64,000 nt of DNA from JABFSS01 sp964497975 (GTDB lineage: Bacteria; Patescibacteriota; Gracilibacteria; Peribacterales; Peribacteraceae), in the NCBI GenBank assembly GCA_964497975.1, contig CAZCFO010000005.1, positions 1 to 64,000 on the forward strand. Reading direction: 5' to 3'. The stretch's first letter is position 1. Each line of letters starts with the position of its first letter. This document shows, in pieces, positions 17,444 to 26,616 of the stretch. Below the pieces are notes generated by a model. It was not told where the DNA came from and searched no databases. It worked only from the letters and a program-made list of their open reading frames with translations. Position numbers and translations under genes: made by a program.

Positions 17444-18280
17444 TTACTTTCTGGCCGCTTCCCACAGGAGCAGCGCTTCCTTCCGTTCGATGCCGCCGTT
17501 GTATCCGCCGATGCCTCCGTCCGACGCGAGCACGCGGTGGCAGGGGATGAGAAAGCAGACGGGATTTTTTCCGCACGCGCTGCCCACGGCCCGCACCGCA
17601 CCGGGCGAGCCCACCGCGCGGGCGACGGCTGCGTAGCTGGCGATTGTTCCCGAGGGGATTTTCAGCAGGGCCTCCCACACTTTGATCTGGAAGTTCGTGC
17701 CTTTGAGGAGCAGGGGAATGGGACGTGTGCTCTTTTTTGGCGAAAAAATGTGATCAACTTTTGTCGCTATGCGTTGATCATCTCGAATAAGCGTTGCCTT
17801 GGGCCAGCTCTCCATCAGCATCTTCCGCGCGCGGCGGTCATCCTCACTGTCCAGGAACAACAGATTGCAGATGCCGCGCTTCGTGAGTCCCATCAGGCAC
17901 CAGCCGAACGGGCACGGGTGCAGGCCGTACGTGATGGCGATATCGCCGCTCTTGAACTCGCCGGGCGAGACCGCTTCGTACGTCACCAGCAGTTCATGAA
18001 GGCGGCCCGGGCCGGAGAGGCCGGCACGGTGCGAGGCTGTCAGCACATCCGAACGCTTTAGGGCTTTCTTCGCCGCCGCCTTCGTCAGGAAGGCCAGAAA
18101 ATGTTTGGGTGTGATGCCGGTCCAGTCGGCGAACGCGTGGCGGAAGCGCGAAGGACTCATGCCGAGTCCGCGTGCCACGTCATCAATCTCTGGGCGTTCA
18201 GAGGCGTGAGCGCGCAGGTAGTCGATGGCGGCGCGCATCGTCTGGTACAGCTCGGTGGTGGTCCGCTTCGTCCTCTTCAC
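17444..18280 (-). CDS. ogt: Ada-like protein: AraC-type HTH plus O6-alkylguanine-DNA alkyltransferase
   Basis: A 278-residue protein. Residues 8-100 hold an AraC/Ada-type helix-turn-helix (DVARGLGMSPSRFRHAF). The rest is the methyltransferase: an Ada_N-like half and the C-terminal domain with FQIKVWEALLKIPSG, the catalytic Cys in LIPCHRVL and the GGYNGGIERKEALL close. It removes alkyl groups from guanine O6 by suicide transfer. The zinc domain (phosphotriester repair) of full Ada is absent. The start is GTG 18280; TATACT ends 6 nt before it. Confidence 0.9.
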   Translation of the reverse strand: MKRTKRTTTELYQTMRAAIDYLRAHASERPEIDDVARGLGMSPSRFRHAFADWTGITPKHFLAFLTKAAAKKALKRSDVLTASHRAGLSGPGRLHELLVTYEAVSPGEFKSGDIAITYGLHPCPFGWCLMGLTKRGICNLLFLDSEDDRRARKMLMESWPKATLIRDDQRIATKVDHIFSPKKSTRPIPLLLKGTNFQIKVWEALLKIPSGTIASYAAVARAVGSPGAVRAVGSACGKNPVCFLIPCHRVLASDGGIGGYNGGIERKEALLLWEAARK

Positions 18281-18321
18281 ACAGCAAGTATAGGGAGGGG
18301 GAAGGGGCGGGACACCCGGAA

Positions 18322-18604
18322 CGTGCTATTCCTCGTACGCTCAGCGCTCCGCGCTGAGCTACTCGGAATGACAGGGCATGGAGTCAAAACAGCGTCTCGA
18401 TACGCTGCCCGCTGCGCGGGCAGCACTCGACGCGTCGAGTAGATCGGCCGAAGCCGATCGTATCGAGACGCCTCTGTTATTGTGCGGTTGTCATTCCGAG
18501 TAGCTCGTGCCGGCGGCACGAGCGTACGAGGAACGAGTAGCCACGCCGAAGTACGAGCGTACGAGGAACGAGTAGCCACGCCGAAGCACGAGCGCACGAG
18601 GAAG
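18322..18604. repeat. Cluster of ATTCCGAGTAGCTCG-type hairpin repeats
   Basis: Several copies of one palindromic family in a row, recognisable by ACTCGGAATGACA or its complement, CGTACGAGGAACGAG, and stems such as CTCGTGCCG/CGGCACGAG and GTCTCGATACG. The unit CGTACGAGGAACGAGTAGCC occurs twice in tandem. The same family occurs at about 26740, 31229-31482, 35637-35848, 47230-47276 and 48492-48532. Confidence 0.75.
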
Positions 18605-18610
18605 CTTTCC

Positions 18611-18641
18611 CACAAACAAAAACCCCCGGCGTGACCGGGGG
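18611..18641 (-). terminator. Rho-independent terminator of the lipoprotein gene
   Basis: Minus strand stem CCCCCGG (18641-18635) with CCGGGGG (18629-18623), 5-nt loop, followed by TTTTTGTTTG. It lies 20 nt past the stop of the lipoprotein gene. Confidence 0.85.
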
Positions 18642-18660
18642 TGGGAATGCTTCGGGGGAA

Positions 18661-19149
18661 TCACTCCTTCAGAAACTCCGCGCGCTCGTCTTCGGGAAGG
18701 AGGAGGGCGAGAGCTTCCTGCGACTCGGTGATCTCCTTCATTGCCGCGTCGGTCTTGGCCGTCACGGTCGTCTCGAAATCGGCGGGGATGTTCATCGGAT
18801 CATTCAGCGCCCCGACCAGATCGTCGACGGCGCTCTTGAGCGTCTCGACGCCGTGGACCAGGTGGCCGTGCGCCTCGGTGAGTGCCGCATCCTCGGTCTC
18901 GATCGCCTTGAGGGCGTCGATGGAGGTCTGCAGGCTGGCCTGCATCGTGACGAGCGCCGACACGTCGGGCGCTCCGCCGGCGGACATGGCCTGCTCGAAC
19001 ACGCCGGCCTGCGTCTCGAGGGAGCTGGCGACGGGCGCGACCTGGAGCGCATAGGAACGGACTTCGGTGAGCTGCGCGGATTCGCCGGACGAGCAGCCGC
19101 AGAGGGCGATCGTCAGGGCGCAGAGGGACAGGGTTGCGGTGCGGCGCAT
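18661..19149 (-). CDS. Small helical lipoprotein
   Basis: A 162-residue protein with a type II signal peptide (MRRTATLSLCALTIALCGCSS, lipobox around LCGC) and a mature part that is almost wholly helical with heptad-like Ala/Leu spacing (SLQTSIDALKAIETEDAALT). Probably an envelope-attached coiled coil. A pyrimidine-rich leader (CCTTTTCCCCCGTTTTTC) precedes the ATG and a clear terminator follows the gene, so it is a single-gene unit. Function unknown. Confidence 0.75.
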   Translation of the reverse strand: MRRTATLSLCALTIALCGCSSGESAQLTEVRSYALQVAPVASSLETQAGVFEQAMSAGGAPDVSALVTMQASLQTSIDALKAIETEDAALTEAHGHLVHGVETLKSAVDDLVGALNDPMNIPADFETTVTAKTDAAMKEITESQEALALLLPEDERAEFLKE

Positions 19150-19234
19150 GAAAAACGGGGGAAAAGGACGGCTGAGTCTATCATCCCCCGGCGCATTTCA
19201 TAATAGGGGCCGCCGTGCAGTACACTTTCGTCCC

Positions 19235-20368
19235 GTGAACAACCCGCGCCGTCATCCTGCCCGGTTCCGGACCGCCGCCGTCAATATCCTCGGCCCGATC
19301 GCCGTCTTCCTCCTCCTTCTCGGGGCCGCGGAGGGCATGGCCCGGCTCTTTTACGTTCCCGGCGCGGCGCGGAACGCCGACAGCCCGTTCCGGTTCGATC
19401 CCGAGCGGTGGTACAGCCTCAAGCCGGGCTTTGTGGGAGAGCACAACCAGCGGTTACTCATCACCAATTCGAGGGGCTACCGCGACAGGGAGATTCCCGT
19501 CGCGAAGCCGAAAGGCACCCTGCGGATTCTGCTCCTGGGCGATTCGGTGTCGTTCGGCGACGGGGTGGAGGAGCCCGACGTGTACGCGAACCACCTGGAG
19601 AGGATGCTCACCGCCCGCTTCGGGGCGCCGGTCGAGATCATCAACACCGCGTTGCCGGGCAACAGCCCGTACCAGGAATACGTCGATCTGGAGCGCGCGC
19701 TCGACTTCCAGCCCGATCTCGTCCTCTACCAGTTCAATCTGAACGACGTCGTCGAGCCGTACTGGACGCGAACGGCGCTCGGAGGCGCGGGCGTCGATTA
19801 CCACGGCATCCCCGACGCTCCCGGGATCGACTATCTGCTCGGCACCCACAGCGCGCTCTATCTGTTCGTCAAAGACATGGCGTCGCGTCTGCGGTTCGGA
19901 GACCTCTCCGGCGAGCACGTGGCGGACGTCGCGAAAGTCCGCGAGGAGTATCACATCGAGCGGTTGTACGACGAGCCGCTCTCCGAGGAGCTCCGCGGCG
20001 CGTGGAACGACGCCTTCGGGTGGATGCGCATGATGAAGACGCGCGCCGCCCGGGACGGGATCCCGTTCGCGATGTTCGTCTCGCCGACCGACATGCAGAT
20101 GACGAAGCCCGGCCTCGATCTTCCCGACCGCATGCTCCGGCAGTTCGCGGAGGAAGAGGGGTTTCCGCTGATGGACGTGACCCCGCTCCTCAAGCAGCGC
20201 TACGCGGAGCGCAACACGTTGCCGCTGGAGCAGGCGACCGAAGAGCAGGTCCGGAACTTCTGGTTCACCTACTTCCTCGATTTTCATCATCCGAACGCGC
20301 TGGGACACCGTCTCTACGCCGAAGCGCTCGTGGAGCCGCTTGAGCAGGCGCTGAAGCGCTCCCCATAA
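19235..20368 (+). CDS. Membrane-anchored SGNH/GDSL hydrolase
   Basis: A 377-residue protein with one N-terminal membrane segment (NILGPIAVFLLLLGAAEG) and an SGNH hydrolase domain: block I LLLGDSVSFGDG, block II Gly in ALPGNSPYQEY, block III Asn in QFNLNDVV, block V Asp/His in FHHPNALGH. Such enzymes add or remove acyl groups on envelope polysaccharides or lipids. Start is GTG 19235: TACACT ends 8 nt upstream, and the frame upstream is not protein-like. Followed 57 nt later by a polytopic membrane protein. Confidence 0.82.
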   Translation: MNNPRRHPARFRTAAVNILGPIAVFLLLLGAAEGMARLFYVPGAARNADSPFRFDPERWYSLKPGFVGEHNQRLLITNSRGYRDREIPVAKPKGTLRILLLGDSVSFGDGVEEPDVYANHLERMLTARFGAPVEIINTALPGNSPYQEYVDLERALDFQPDLVLYQFNLNDVVEPYWTRTALGGAGVDYHGIPDAPGIDYLLGTHSALYLFVKDMASRLRFGDLSGEHVADVAKVREEYHIERLYDEPLSEELRGAWNDAFGWMRMMKTRAARDGIPFAMFVSPTDMQMTKPGLDLPDRMLRQFAEEEGFPLMDVTPLLKQRYAERNTLPLEQATEEQVRNFWFTYFLDFHHPNALGHRLYAEALVEPLEQALKRSP

Positions 20369-20425
20369 CCTTCCGCCGCCCGTGGGGAGAGGGAATTTCC
20401 GCGCGCTGTGTTACTATCCACACCA

Positions 20426-21847
20426 ATGTCCGTCGCACGCACGCAGGCATTGGCATTCCCGTCGCTCCTGTGGCGATGGCCCGTCCGGCTGTTCGAGCCG
20501 TCGTCCAAAACGCTCCTCTCGCCGGCGGCGGACGTCTTTATGGCGGGCGGCGCGTCCATCCTGCTCTACATCATTCTGATGTTCTTCGTCTCCAAGGAGA
20601 GCAATACCAACCTGTGGGGGTGGGGGATGTACTACGCGGGGTTCCTGGTGAACTTCCCGCACTTCGCCGCGTCGTATCAGCTGCTCTACCGGGACGCGGG
20701 GAAAGATTTCTTCGGATTCAAAAAGAACCCGAAGTTCGCGGCCAAGCTCTGGTGGGCGGGCGTCCTGATGCCCCTCATCCTCATCGGCGTCATGGTCGCG
20801 GGCATGCTGCAGGAGAGCGCGGACATCCTCGGCTACACGGTCAACGCGATGTTCTTCTTCGTCGGCTGGCACTACATCAAGCAGATCTTCGGGTGTGTCA
20901 TCGTCCTCTCGGCCGCCGCCAAAATTTATTATTCACGCGTGGAGCGGTGGTCGCTCCTCGCGCCGCTCTACGGATTGTGGGCGCTGTCGTTCGTGTCGTT
21001 CAACACCGCCGGATCGCGCGACGTGTACTACGGCATGCCGTACACGACGTTCAGTCTTCCCGGGATCGTGGTGCCCGCAAGCCAGTGGATCCTGGGGGTC
21101 TCCACGGTCGTGATGCTGGGCGTCCTCGCGTACAAATTCGTCCGCATGCGGCGGTTTCCGCCGCTCTCCGCGGTGGCCGCGCTCGTGTCCATCTACATCT
21201 GGTTCATCCCGACGCTCAACCATCCGCACTTCGCGCTCATCATCCCGTTCTTCCACTCGCTGCAGTACATCCTGTTCGTGATGGCCTACAAGCGGAACGA
21301 GATGATCCTCAACGCGCCCGTGAAAACGAAGGCCGCCCCCAGGCGCCGGAAAGCCGTCGTCTACATCACGATGATCGCGACCGCGGTCTTTGTCCTGCTG
21401 CCGCCGCTCTTCATCGCGGGGACCATGTGGGCCGGGTACGTCGACTCCCTGGAGCACCTCATGACCGTCACGTACGGCATGCTCACGACGGTCTCCTCGA
21501 CGCTCTGGCTGCGCACCGTCTGCATCACGCTGGGGTTCGCGCTGCTGCTGGGGCTGCTGCACGTGACGGGAAAAGACGATCCGTACTGGAAGTTCATGCG
21601 CTTCATCACGTGGATGCTGCTCATCGGCGCGCTGCAGTTCAGCATCGTGCCCACGGCGCTCGACATCCTCTCCACCAACAACCTGCTCCCCGGCGCGCTG
21701 CGCTACAACACCGAGATCTTCGGGGCGTCGCTGTACGTGTTCCTCTTCACCATCTTCGTGAACATCCATCATTACTTCATCGATAACGTCCTGTGGAAGC
21801 GGGATAACCCGCATGTGAAGGAGAATCTGTTTGCGCAGGTCCTCTGA
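20426..21847 (+). CDS. Polytopic membrane protein of unknown function
   Basis: A 473-residue protein with roughly ten hydrophobic helices. Conserved-looking loops include NFPHFAASYQLLYRD near residue 75, HYIKQIFGC, and the C-terminal NIHHYFIDNVLWK, a signature I associate with a family of uncharacterised bacterial membrane proteins. Several buried His and aromatic residues line the helices. Start at 20426 is supported by TACTAT ending 8 nt upstream. Co-directional with the SGNH hydrolase, so a joint role in envelope glycan or lipid modification is possible but unproven. Confidence 0.65.
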   Translation: MSVARTQALAFPSLLWRWPVRLFEPSSKTLLSPAADVFMAGGASILLYIILMFFVSKESNTNLWGWGMYYAGFLVNFPHFAASYQLLYRDAGKDFFGFKKNPKFAAKLWWAGVLMPLILIGVMVAGMLQESADILGYTVNAMFFFVGWHYIKQIFGCVIVLSAAAKIYYSRVERWSLLAPLYGLWALSFVSFNTAGSRDVYYGMPYTTFSLPGIVVPASQWILGVSTVVMLGVLAYKFVRMRRFPPLSAVAALVSIYIWFIPTLNHPHFALIIPFFHSLQYILFVMAYKRNEMILNAPVKTKAAPRRRKAVVYITMIATAVFVLLPPLFIAGTMWAGYVDSLEHLMTVTYGMLTTVSSTLWLRTVCITLGFALLLGLLHVTGKDDPYWKFMRFITWMLLIGALQFSIVPTALDILSTNNLLPGALRYNTEIFGASLYVFLFTIFVNIHHYFIDNVLWKRDNPHVKENLFAQVL

Positions 21848-21934
21848 CATGAATGATGAATCACGAATTTCGAATGTCTTTTTATCGCGTATTCCCCGGC
21901 AGCGCTCGTGCCGCTGTCCCGTTTCTTTTCCGCC

Positions 21935-22345
21935 TCATGAGATCTTTCCCGCGCTCTTTTCCCATTTCTTCAGGTTCTCCATCGCCTTGGTCACGTCTTC
22001 CACGGCCACGTAGACCATGGCCTCGCGGCCGCAGGTGGTGGAGTAGATCATCCGGATGTTCACGCCGCTCGCGGCGCACGCGCGCCCGATGTTGGCGATG
22101 ATGCCCGGGCGGTTGCGGACTTTGAACGCGAGTACTTCCGTCACCGTCACCGCGCCCAGATCCTTCAGCACCAGCTTCGCCGTCTCGGAATCGTCGACGA
22201 TCATATGAATGATCGTGTGCGTGGGGCCCTCCGTGCACGTGATCGCATCGATGCTCAAATCCGCCGCGCGCAGCTTGTCGCCGACTTTCGCGAGCGAGCT
22301 GGGGACGTTGGGCATGGTGATGTTCACCTGGTCGACGGACTGCAT
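21935..22345 (-). CDS. Tandem ACT-domain protein
   Basis: A 136-residue protein made of two ACT domains: the first begins QVNITMPNVPSSLAKVGD, the second VRNRPGIIANIGRACAASGVN, each beta-alpha-beta-beta-alpha-beta. Stand-alone ACT pairs usually sense amino acids or regulate enzymes such as aspartokinase. TACACT lies upstream with a pyrimidine-rich leader. No enzyme partner is adjacent. Confidence 0.8.
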   Translation of the reverse strand: MQSVDQVNITMPNVPSSLAKVGDKLRAADLSIDAITCTEGPTHTIIHMIVDDSETAKLVLKDLGAVTVTEVLAFKVRNRPGIIANIGRACAASGVNIRMIYSTTCGREAMVYVAVEDVTKAMENLKKWEKSAGKIS

Positions 22346-22413
22346 GGGCTAGCGGAAAAAAGGATGGGGGTAGTGTAAAGAGGAACGAGAGCTTTGCAAG
22401 CGATTTTCATCCG

Positions 22414-22674
22414 CTATCCCCGTTCATCCGCGTCGGATTTCGTTGCGATTCCGAACACCCTTCGTGCATGCCGCACTTTTTCCAGATGCAGGAGGAACGC
22501 AATCCCGTCGTGCTCCAATTCTTCTTCCGGCGGCAGGAATCCTTGCAATGCTTGCAGATCCTCGACCTGGGAATAGAGCGGCGGAGTCCGGATATCGTCG
22601 GGGGGGAGATGGAATCTCACTCCATCCTTCTCGACCGCCGGAAAGTTGTTTGCGTCGTGGGATTCAAACGGCAT
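22414..22674 (-). CDS. 86-residue orphan protein
   Basis: Soluble, acidic, Pro- and Glu-rich protein with a helical C-terminal half (DGIAFLLHLEKVRHARRVF). The leader before ATG 22674 is a strong pyrimidine tract (TTTCCCCCCCTCT), and the gene follows the next orphan by 14 nt, implying one transcript. No family recognised. Confidence 0.5.
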   Translation of the reverse strand: MPFESHDANNFPAVEKDGVRFHLPPDDIRTPPLYSQVEDLQALQGFLPPEEELEHDGIAFLLHLEKVRHARRVFGIATKSDADERG

Positions 22675-22688
22675 AGAGGGGGGGGAAA

Positions 22689-22946
22689 TTATGTCGCGCG
22701 GGGGATGTCCGCTTGCTTGCTGATCGTCGCCGGTTCTTCTGCGGGATTGAGCAGCACGTACGCCCTCTTTCGGGCCACGTGAATCCGGATTGTACGTGCA
22801 TAGGCTTCTCTCGCTTTGCGATCCGTATCAATTCTCTGGATTCTGTCGGGCGTCCAGGCGGGAAACTGGATGTTGTTGCGGCGGGCGTAATCGATCAGCG
22901 CGTCGTCGCTGATCCGCTGTGAAGATGCATCGATGGTCATGGTCAT
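22689..22946 (-). CDS. 85-residue orphan protein
   Basis: Starts MTMTIDASSQRISDD; soluble, Arg-rich, with the segment YARTIRIHVARKRAYVL. The chosen start at 22946 follows a long pyrimidine tract; the longer frame would read through a hairpin (GCCTTCCCCGCG...) that looks like a terminator or attenuator for the gene above. No family recognised. Confidence 0.5.
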   Translation of the reverse strand: MTMTIDASSQRISDDALIDYARRNNIQFPAWTPDRIQRIDTDRKAREAYARTIRIHVARKRAYVLLNPAEEPATISKQADIPRAT

Positions 22947-23165
22947 GAAGGGGAAAAAAGAAAAAGCCTCTCCTCGCGGGGAAGGCCGGCTCGCTTCTTC
23001 GGGTTCATCCCTCAGCGCAGCCGCCCTTCCGCCGTAAGGCAGAGGAGGGGCAGGCCAAGAAGGATGTTCCGGGTGCACATGACGGAAGCAGTATTTCCCT
23101 CGTCCGGCCCCCTCGCAATAAAGTGTCGTCACGATTCTGTCTTTCCGCTTGCAAAAGCGGAAAAT

Positions 23166-23864
23166 TCATCGCAAGGACGCGTCGTCGGCGCCCGAAAATT
23201 CCGGGTACCGGACCTTGAGGGGAATGATCCGCGTGCCGCTGCGGGCGTCGCGCGGGATCACCATGTCCAGCAGGGGATCCTCGATGACGATCCGGTAGTC
23301 CACGGCGACCTCGATGGTTCCGGCGCGCGTCTGGCGGGCGTTGTGCAGCGCCGTGGCGATATCCGAAAACGTGTCGGCGGAGATCAGCAGCTTCCCTCCG
23401 CTCAGCGGAGGCTTGAGCGTGGTCGCGAAGTCGCGGCCCTCCTTGCGCATCGAGGAAATCTTCGTCCCCGGCTCGCCGAATTCCGCGATGATCGATTCGC
23501 CCGCGGACAGCAGATGGTTGTCGATCTCCAGGAGCAGATCCCCCCGGGATCCGGTGAAGACTCTGCCCTGCGTTTCTTTTCCCTCCGCGTTCAGCGTCAC
23601 GAACGGCACGGAGAAGATGTTGCCGTCGCGCAACTCGTGGTAGTACCGGCGCACCTCGGGGGCGAGATCCGCGGGCGGGGCCAGCTCATCCGGCGGTCCT
23701 TCCGTGCGCGAGAGCAGATGATATCCCGCGAAGAGCAGCGCACCGGCCAGCAGCGTCTGCGTGATGCGGCGCTGCGACGAAATTTTCCGTTTCGGCGCAG
23801 TCTGCGCGGATTCCCCGGAAGGGGGGGCCTCCGCAACGTGGTCGGGACGCTCGGACAACGTCAT
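23166..23864 (-). CDS. Single-pass membrane protein, extracytoplasmic domain of unknown function
   Basis: A 232-residue protein: polar N-terminal 32 residues, one membrane helix (ITQTLLAGALLFAGYHLL), then a mixed alpha/beta domain with conserved-looking segments (GDLLLEIDNHLLSAGESII and VAVDYRIVIEDPLLDMVIP). TAGAGT ends 9 nt before its ATG. No family recognised. Upstream of purM in orientation but separated by its stop region. Confidence 0.6.
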   Translation of the reverse strand: MTLSERPDHVAEAPPSGESAQTAPKRKISSQRRITQTLLAGALLFAGYHLLSRTEGPPDELAPPADLAPEVRRYYHELRDGNIFSVPFVTLNAEGKETQGRVFTGSRGDLLLEIDNHLLSAGESIIAEFGEPGTKISSMRKEGRDFATTLKPPLSGGKLLISADTFSDIATALHNARQTRAGTIEVAVDYRIVIEDPLLDMVIPRDARSGTRIIPLKVRYPEFSGADDASLR

Positions 23865-23948
23865 TAACCGGTCACTCTACCCCGGCTGCTTCCAAAAGGA
23901 AGAAGATGGCATCCCGAAACCGGGACCGCTCTCCGCAGACGCGCAATC

Positions 23949-25001
23949 TCACCACCGCACCGTCCCCGCGAACTTCACGGCGCCCTTTCCGGCGGTGATT
24001 TCGCCGATGGGATAGCAGTCGTGCCCTGCCGCGCGGAACTGCTTCGTGATTGCCGCCGCCCGCGCGGGCGACGCGACCGCGATAAGCCCCACGCCCAGGT
24101 TGTACGTGCGCTGCATGTCCGCGTCGTCCACGTTTCCCGCGGCGCGGATCGCCTTGAACACGGGCAGGACCCGGACGGCTGACAGGTTCACGTGCGCGTC
24201 GATGGTCTTGGGAAGCACGCGTTCCAGGTTCCCTTCAATCCCGCTTCCGGTGATGTGCGCCATGCCGTGCAGGCCCTTTTCGCCGATCAGCTTTTTGATG
24301 GCCTGGAAGTAGCACACGTGCGGGCGGAGGATGGCGTCGACAAACGTTCCGCCGTCGATCGTCACCTTCAGGATTTCCGGGCGCTCCTTCATCAGTCTTC
24401 GCACCAGCGAGTAGCCGTTGGTGTGCAGGCCGTTGCTGGCAATCGCGAGCACCACGTCGCCCTTTTTGATCTTCGAACCGTCGATGATCTTCGCTTTCTC
24501 CACCACGCCCACGACGTTCGCCGAGAGGATGTACGTCCCCGGCGGGATCACGCCCGGCTGTTCCGACGTCTCTCCGCCCGTGAGCGTGCAGCCCTGCGCG
24601 CGGCAGGCTGCGGCGACCGCGCCCACGATGCGCTTGATGACGGGCTTCTCGAGCTTTCCGCAGATCACCGTGTCCTGCACCGCCAGGGGGATCGCGCCCA
24701 TCACCGCGATGTCGTTGATGAGGTGGTTGATCATGTCCTCGCACACCGATTCGACGCGGTCATGCTGGAACGCGATCAGCTGCTTGCTGCCGGGCTCTTC
24801 GGTCTTCAGCACCAGCACCGGATGCCTGAAGCCGGGGAACCGCCCGTCGAAGAGCGACGCGAACGCGCTCAGGGAGTTGAGCACCCGCTTGTCGTTGCTC
24901 TTGAGCGTCCGCTCCATGTGGCTGAGCACGTCCTCCTTGGCATCGATGTCCACGCCGGAGGCGGCGTAGGAGAGGGAAGGACGTGTGCGGGGTTTCTTCA
25001 T
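23949..25001 (-). CDS. purM: Phosphoribosylformylglycinamidine cyclo-ligase (AIR synthetase)
   Basis: A 350-residue PurM: ATP-dependent closure of FGAM to AIR in purine synthesis. The N-terminal part has SYAASGVDIDAKEDV, the PurM/Gly-rich loop DMINHLINDIAVMGA, the TGGETSEQPG motif and near the end GLIAVASPARA. Start at 25001 (MKKPRTRP) is backed by TATACT ending 7 nt upstream. purE lies 6.5 kb away, so the purine genes are scattered. A hairpin element fills the gap to ftsE. Confidence 0.93.
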   Translation of the reverse strand: MKKPRTRPSLSYAASGVDIDAKEDVLSHMERTLKSNDKRVLNSLSAFASLFDGRFPGFRHPVLVLKTEEPGSKQLIAFQHDRVESVCEDMINHLINDIAVMGAIPLAVQDTVICGKLEKPVIKRIVGAVAAACRAQGCTLTGGETSEQPGVIPPGTYILSANVVGVVEKAKIIDGSKIKKGDVVLAIASNGLHTNGYSLVRRLMKERPEILKVTIDGGTFVDAILRPHVCYFQAIKKLIGEKGLHGMAHITGSGIEGNLERVLPKTIDAHVNLSAVRVLPVFKAIRAAGNVDDADMQRTYNLGVGLIAVASPARAAAITKQFRAAGHDCYPIGEITAGKGAVKFAGTVRW

Positions 25002-25013
25002 GACTCCGAGTAT

Positions 25014-25091
25014 AGGCAAACGAGGCAAACGAAGGAAACGAAGAAAAATGACTCCTCGTTTGCGTCGTTTGCTTCGATTCCTTCGTTTGCT
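25014..25091. repeat. GTTTGC-word hairpin element (copy 1)
   Basis: Left arm of words GGCAAACGA, GGAAACGA and right arm TCGTTTGCG, TCGTTTGC, TCGATTCC forming a long imperfect hairpin around ATGACTCCTCG. Reaches into the ftsE stop codon and supplies the region just upstream of the purM -10. Confidence 0.75.
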
Positions 25092-25899
25092 AATCCGAAT
25101 GGATCGCCGTCACCCGCACTTTCCGCTTCGCACGGGCGTGATGCGTCTCCTCTGTGGCGGGGATCTTCACGGCGGCGGATTCCTTTTCGGGCACGGACGC
25201 CCCGATCGCCGGCTTTTCCTCCACTTTCTTGCGGTACCCCCCCACGCTGTCGCGCACCACTTTGCCGTGCTCCAGACGGATCACCCGCGTGTGCAGCGCG
25301 TCCACCAGCGCATCGTCGTGGGTCGCGAGGATCACGGTCGTACCTTCGGCGTTGATGTCGCGGAAGATCTGCAGCACGTCCTTCGCCTGGTCGGGGTCCA
25401 GGTTCTGCGTGGGTTCATCCGCGAGCAGGATCATGGGCTTGTGCGCGATGGCGCGCGCGATGGCGGTCCGGGCCTTCTCGCCGCCCGAGAGCTCCCGGGG
25501 CAGGGCGTTCTTGCGGTTCGCGAGTTCCATCCTGCGCAGCAACTCCGGCACGCGCCTGGCGATCGTCTCGTCGCTCGCGCCGCAGACTTCCAGCGGAAAC
25601 GAGACGTTTTCCAGCACCGTGCGGTTGCTCAGGAGCTTGTAATCCTGGAACACGATGCCCACCCGGCGGCGGAAAATCTGCAGGCCTCCCGCGGGCACCT
25701 TCCGCAAATCGACGCCGTCCACCGTGATGCTGCCGGCGGTGACGTTCTCCGCGCCCACGAGCAGCGCCAGCAGCGTGGACTTTCCCGCGCCGCTCTGCCC
25801 CGTCACGCACACGAATTCGCCGGGGTCGATCTGCAGCGAAAGATTCTCGAGCACATTGCCGTCGCCGAAGTTTTTGGAAACATTCTGGAGAACGATCAT
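25090..25899 (-). CDS. ftsE: FtsE-like cell-division ABC ATPase with C-terminal extension
   Basis: A 269-residue ABC ATPase: Walker A GQSGAGKSTL, Q-loop in FQDYKLL, signature LSGGEKAR, Walker B MILLADEPTQNLD, and the switch His in ILATHDD. It matches the FtsE branch, which with FtsX controls peptidoglycan hydrolases. About 45 extra residues at the end are Lys/Glu/Pro-rich, longer than the usual FtsE of around 220. No ftsX lies next to it: the downstream gene is purM. TATTCT ends 7 nt before the ATG. Confidence 0.85.
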   Translation of the reverse strand: MIVLQNVSKNFGDGNVLENLSLQIDPGEFVCVTGQSGAGKSTLLALLVGAENVTAGSITVDGVDLRKVPAGGLQIFRRRVGIVFQDYKLLSNRTVLENVSFPLEVCGASDETIARRVPELLRRMELANRKNALPRELSGGEKARTAIARAIAHKPMILLADEPTQNLDPDQAKDVLQIFRDINAEGTTVILATHDDALVDALHTRVIRLEHGKVVRDSVGGYRKKVEEKPAIGASVPEKESAAVKIPATEETHHARAKRKVRVTAIHSD

Positions 25900-25949
25900 G
25901 GCAGTGAGAATACCCGAGGCCGCAGTTGGAGTGAGTTGACGATTGTCCG

Positions 25950-26008
25950 CGAATTACGAATGACGAATTATGAATACGATATTCGCAATTCGTCATTCGT
26001 TATTCGAA
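25950..26008. repeat. GAATTACGAAT-word hairpin element
   Basis: Words CGAATTACGAATGACG and AATTATGAATACG followed by their near-complement AATTCGTCATTCG and TTATTCGAA, giving a hairpin with a small central loop. Lies between ftsE and rlmE. Confidence 0.75.
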
Positions 26009-26015
26009 CTACTCG

Positions 26016-26615
26016 TTACGTCCGTGGTTTCCTTACGACAACATAGACCTCTTTACTCCGGTCCCGGCTCGCCGCCACGCTCACCTGCCGCGGTTCCTGC
26101 CATCGCAGCTTCAGCTCGTGGAAAAATTCGTCGAAGTCGGCGCCGCGGAAGACTTTCACCACGCACCATCCGCCCGGCTTCAGCACGTCGAGCGCGACCT
26201 CCAGCGATGCCCGCGCGAGCTCGATCGACCTCCATTGATCCATGTCCTTGATGCCGCTCGTGTTAGGCGCGATGTCGCTCAGCACCAGGTCCGCCTCGCG
26301 GATGCCTTCGGCGCGCAGGACGTCTTCCACCGCGAACTTGTTGGCGATGTCCATCACGAACGTCTTCACGTTGTCGGCGATCGGCTTGATCTCCTGCAGA
26401 TCGAACCCCAGTGCCAGCCCTCCCGGCCCGATTTTTTTCGACGTCCACTGGAGCCAGCTCCCGGGCGCCGCGCCCAAATCGATCACCGTCATGTTCGGTT
26501 CGAGCAGGTGGAACCGCTCGTCGAGTTCCATCAGCTTGTACACCGACCGCGCGCGATAGCCTTCCCTGGCCGCGCGCTGGGACCACTTGTCGTTGGGGGT
26601 GTAGGGCTTGGGCAT
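26016..26615 (-). CDS. rlmE: 23S rRNA 2'-O-ribose methyltransferase RlmE (FtsJ)
   Basis: A 199-residue Rossmann methyltransferase that modifies U2552 in 23S rRNA. The K-D-K-E tetrad is visible: Lys in SVYKLMELDERF, Asp in VLSDIAPNTSG, Lys in CVVKVFRGADF and Glu in SKEVYVV. The SAM loop is VIDLGAAPGSW. Start at MPKPYTPND (26615) removes an upstream stretch made of repeat sequence. Confidence 0.92.
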   Translation of the reverse strand: MPKPYTPNDKWSQRAAREGYRARSVYKLMELDERFHLLEPNMTVIDLGAAPGSWLQWTSKKIGPGGLALGFDLQEIKPIADNVKTFVMDIANKFAVEDVLRAEGIREADLVLSDIAPNTSGIKDMDQWRSIELARASLEVALDVLKPGGWCVVKVFRGADFDEFFHELKLRWQEPRQVSVAASRDRSKEVYVVVRKPRT

Positions 26616-26616
26616 C

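Noticed and set aside
25014..25091. CRISPR-like array
   Set aside because: The spaced GTTTGC words are too short (8-9 bp), have no unique spacers and form a hairpin; no cas genes are present.
24192..25355. A 387-codon plus-strand frame
   Set aside because: It is antisense to purM and runs through a hairpin repeat; no domain.
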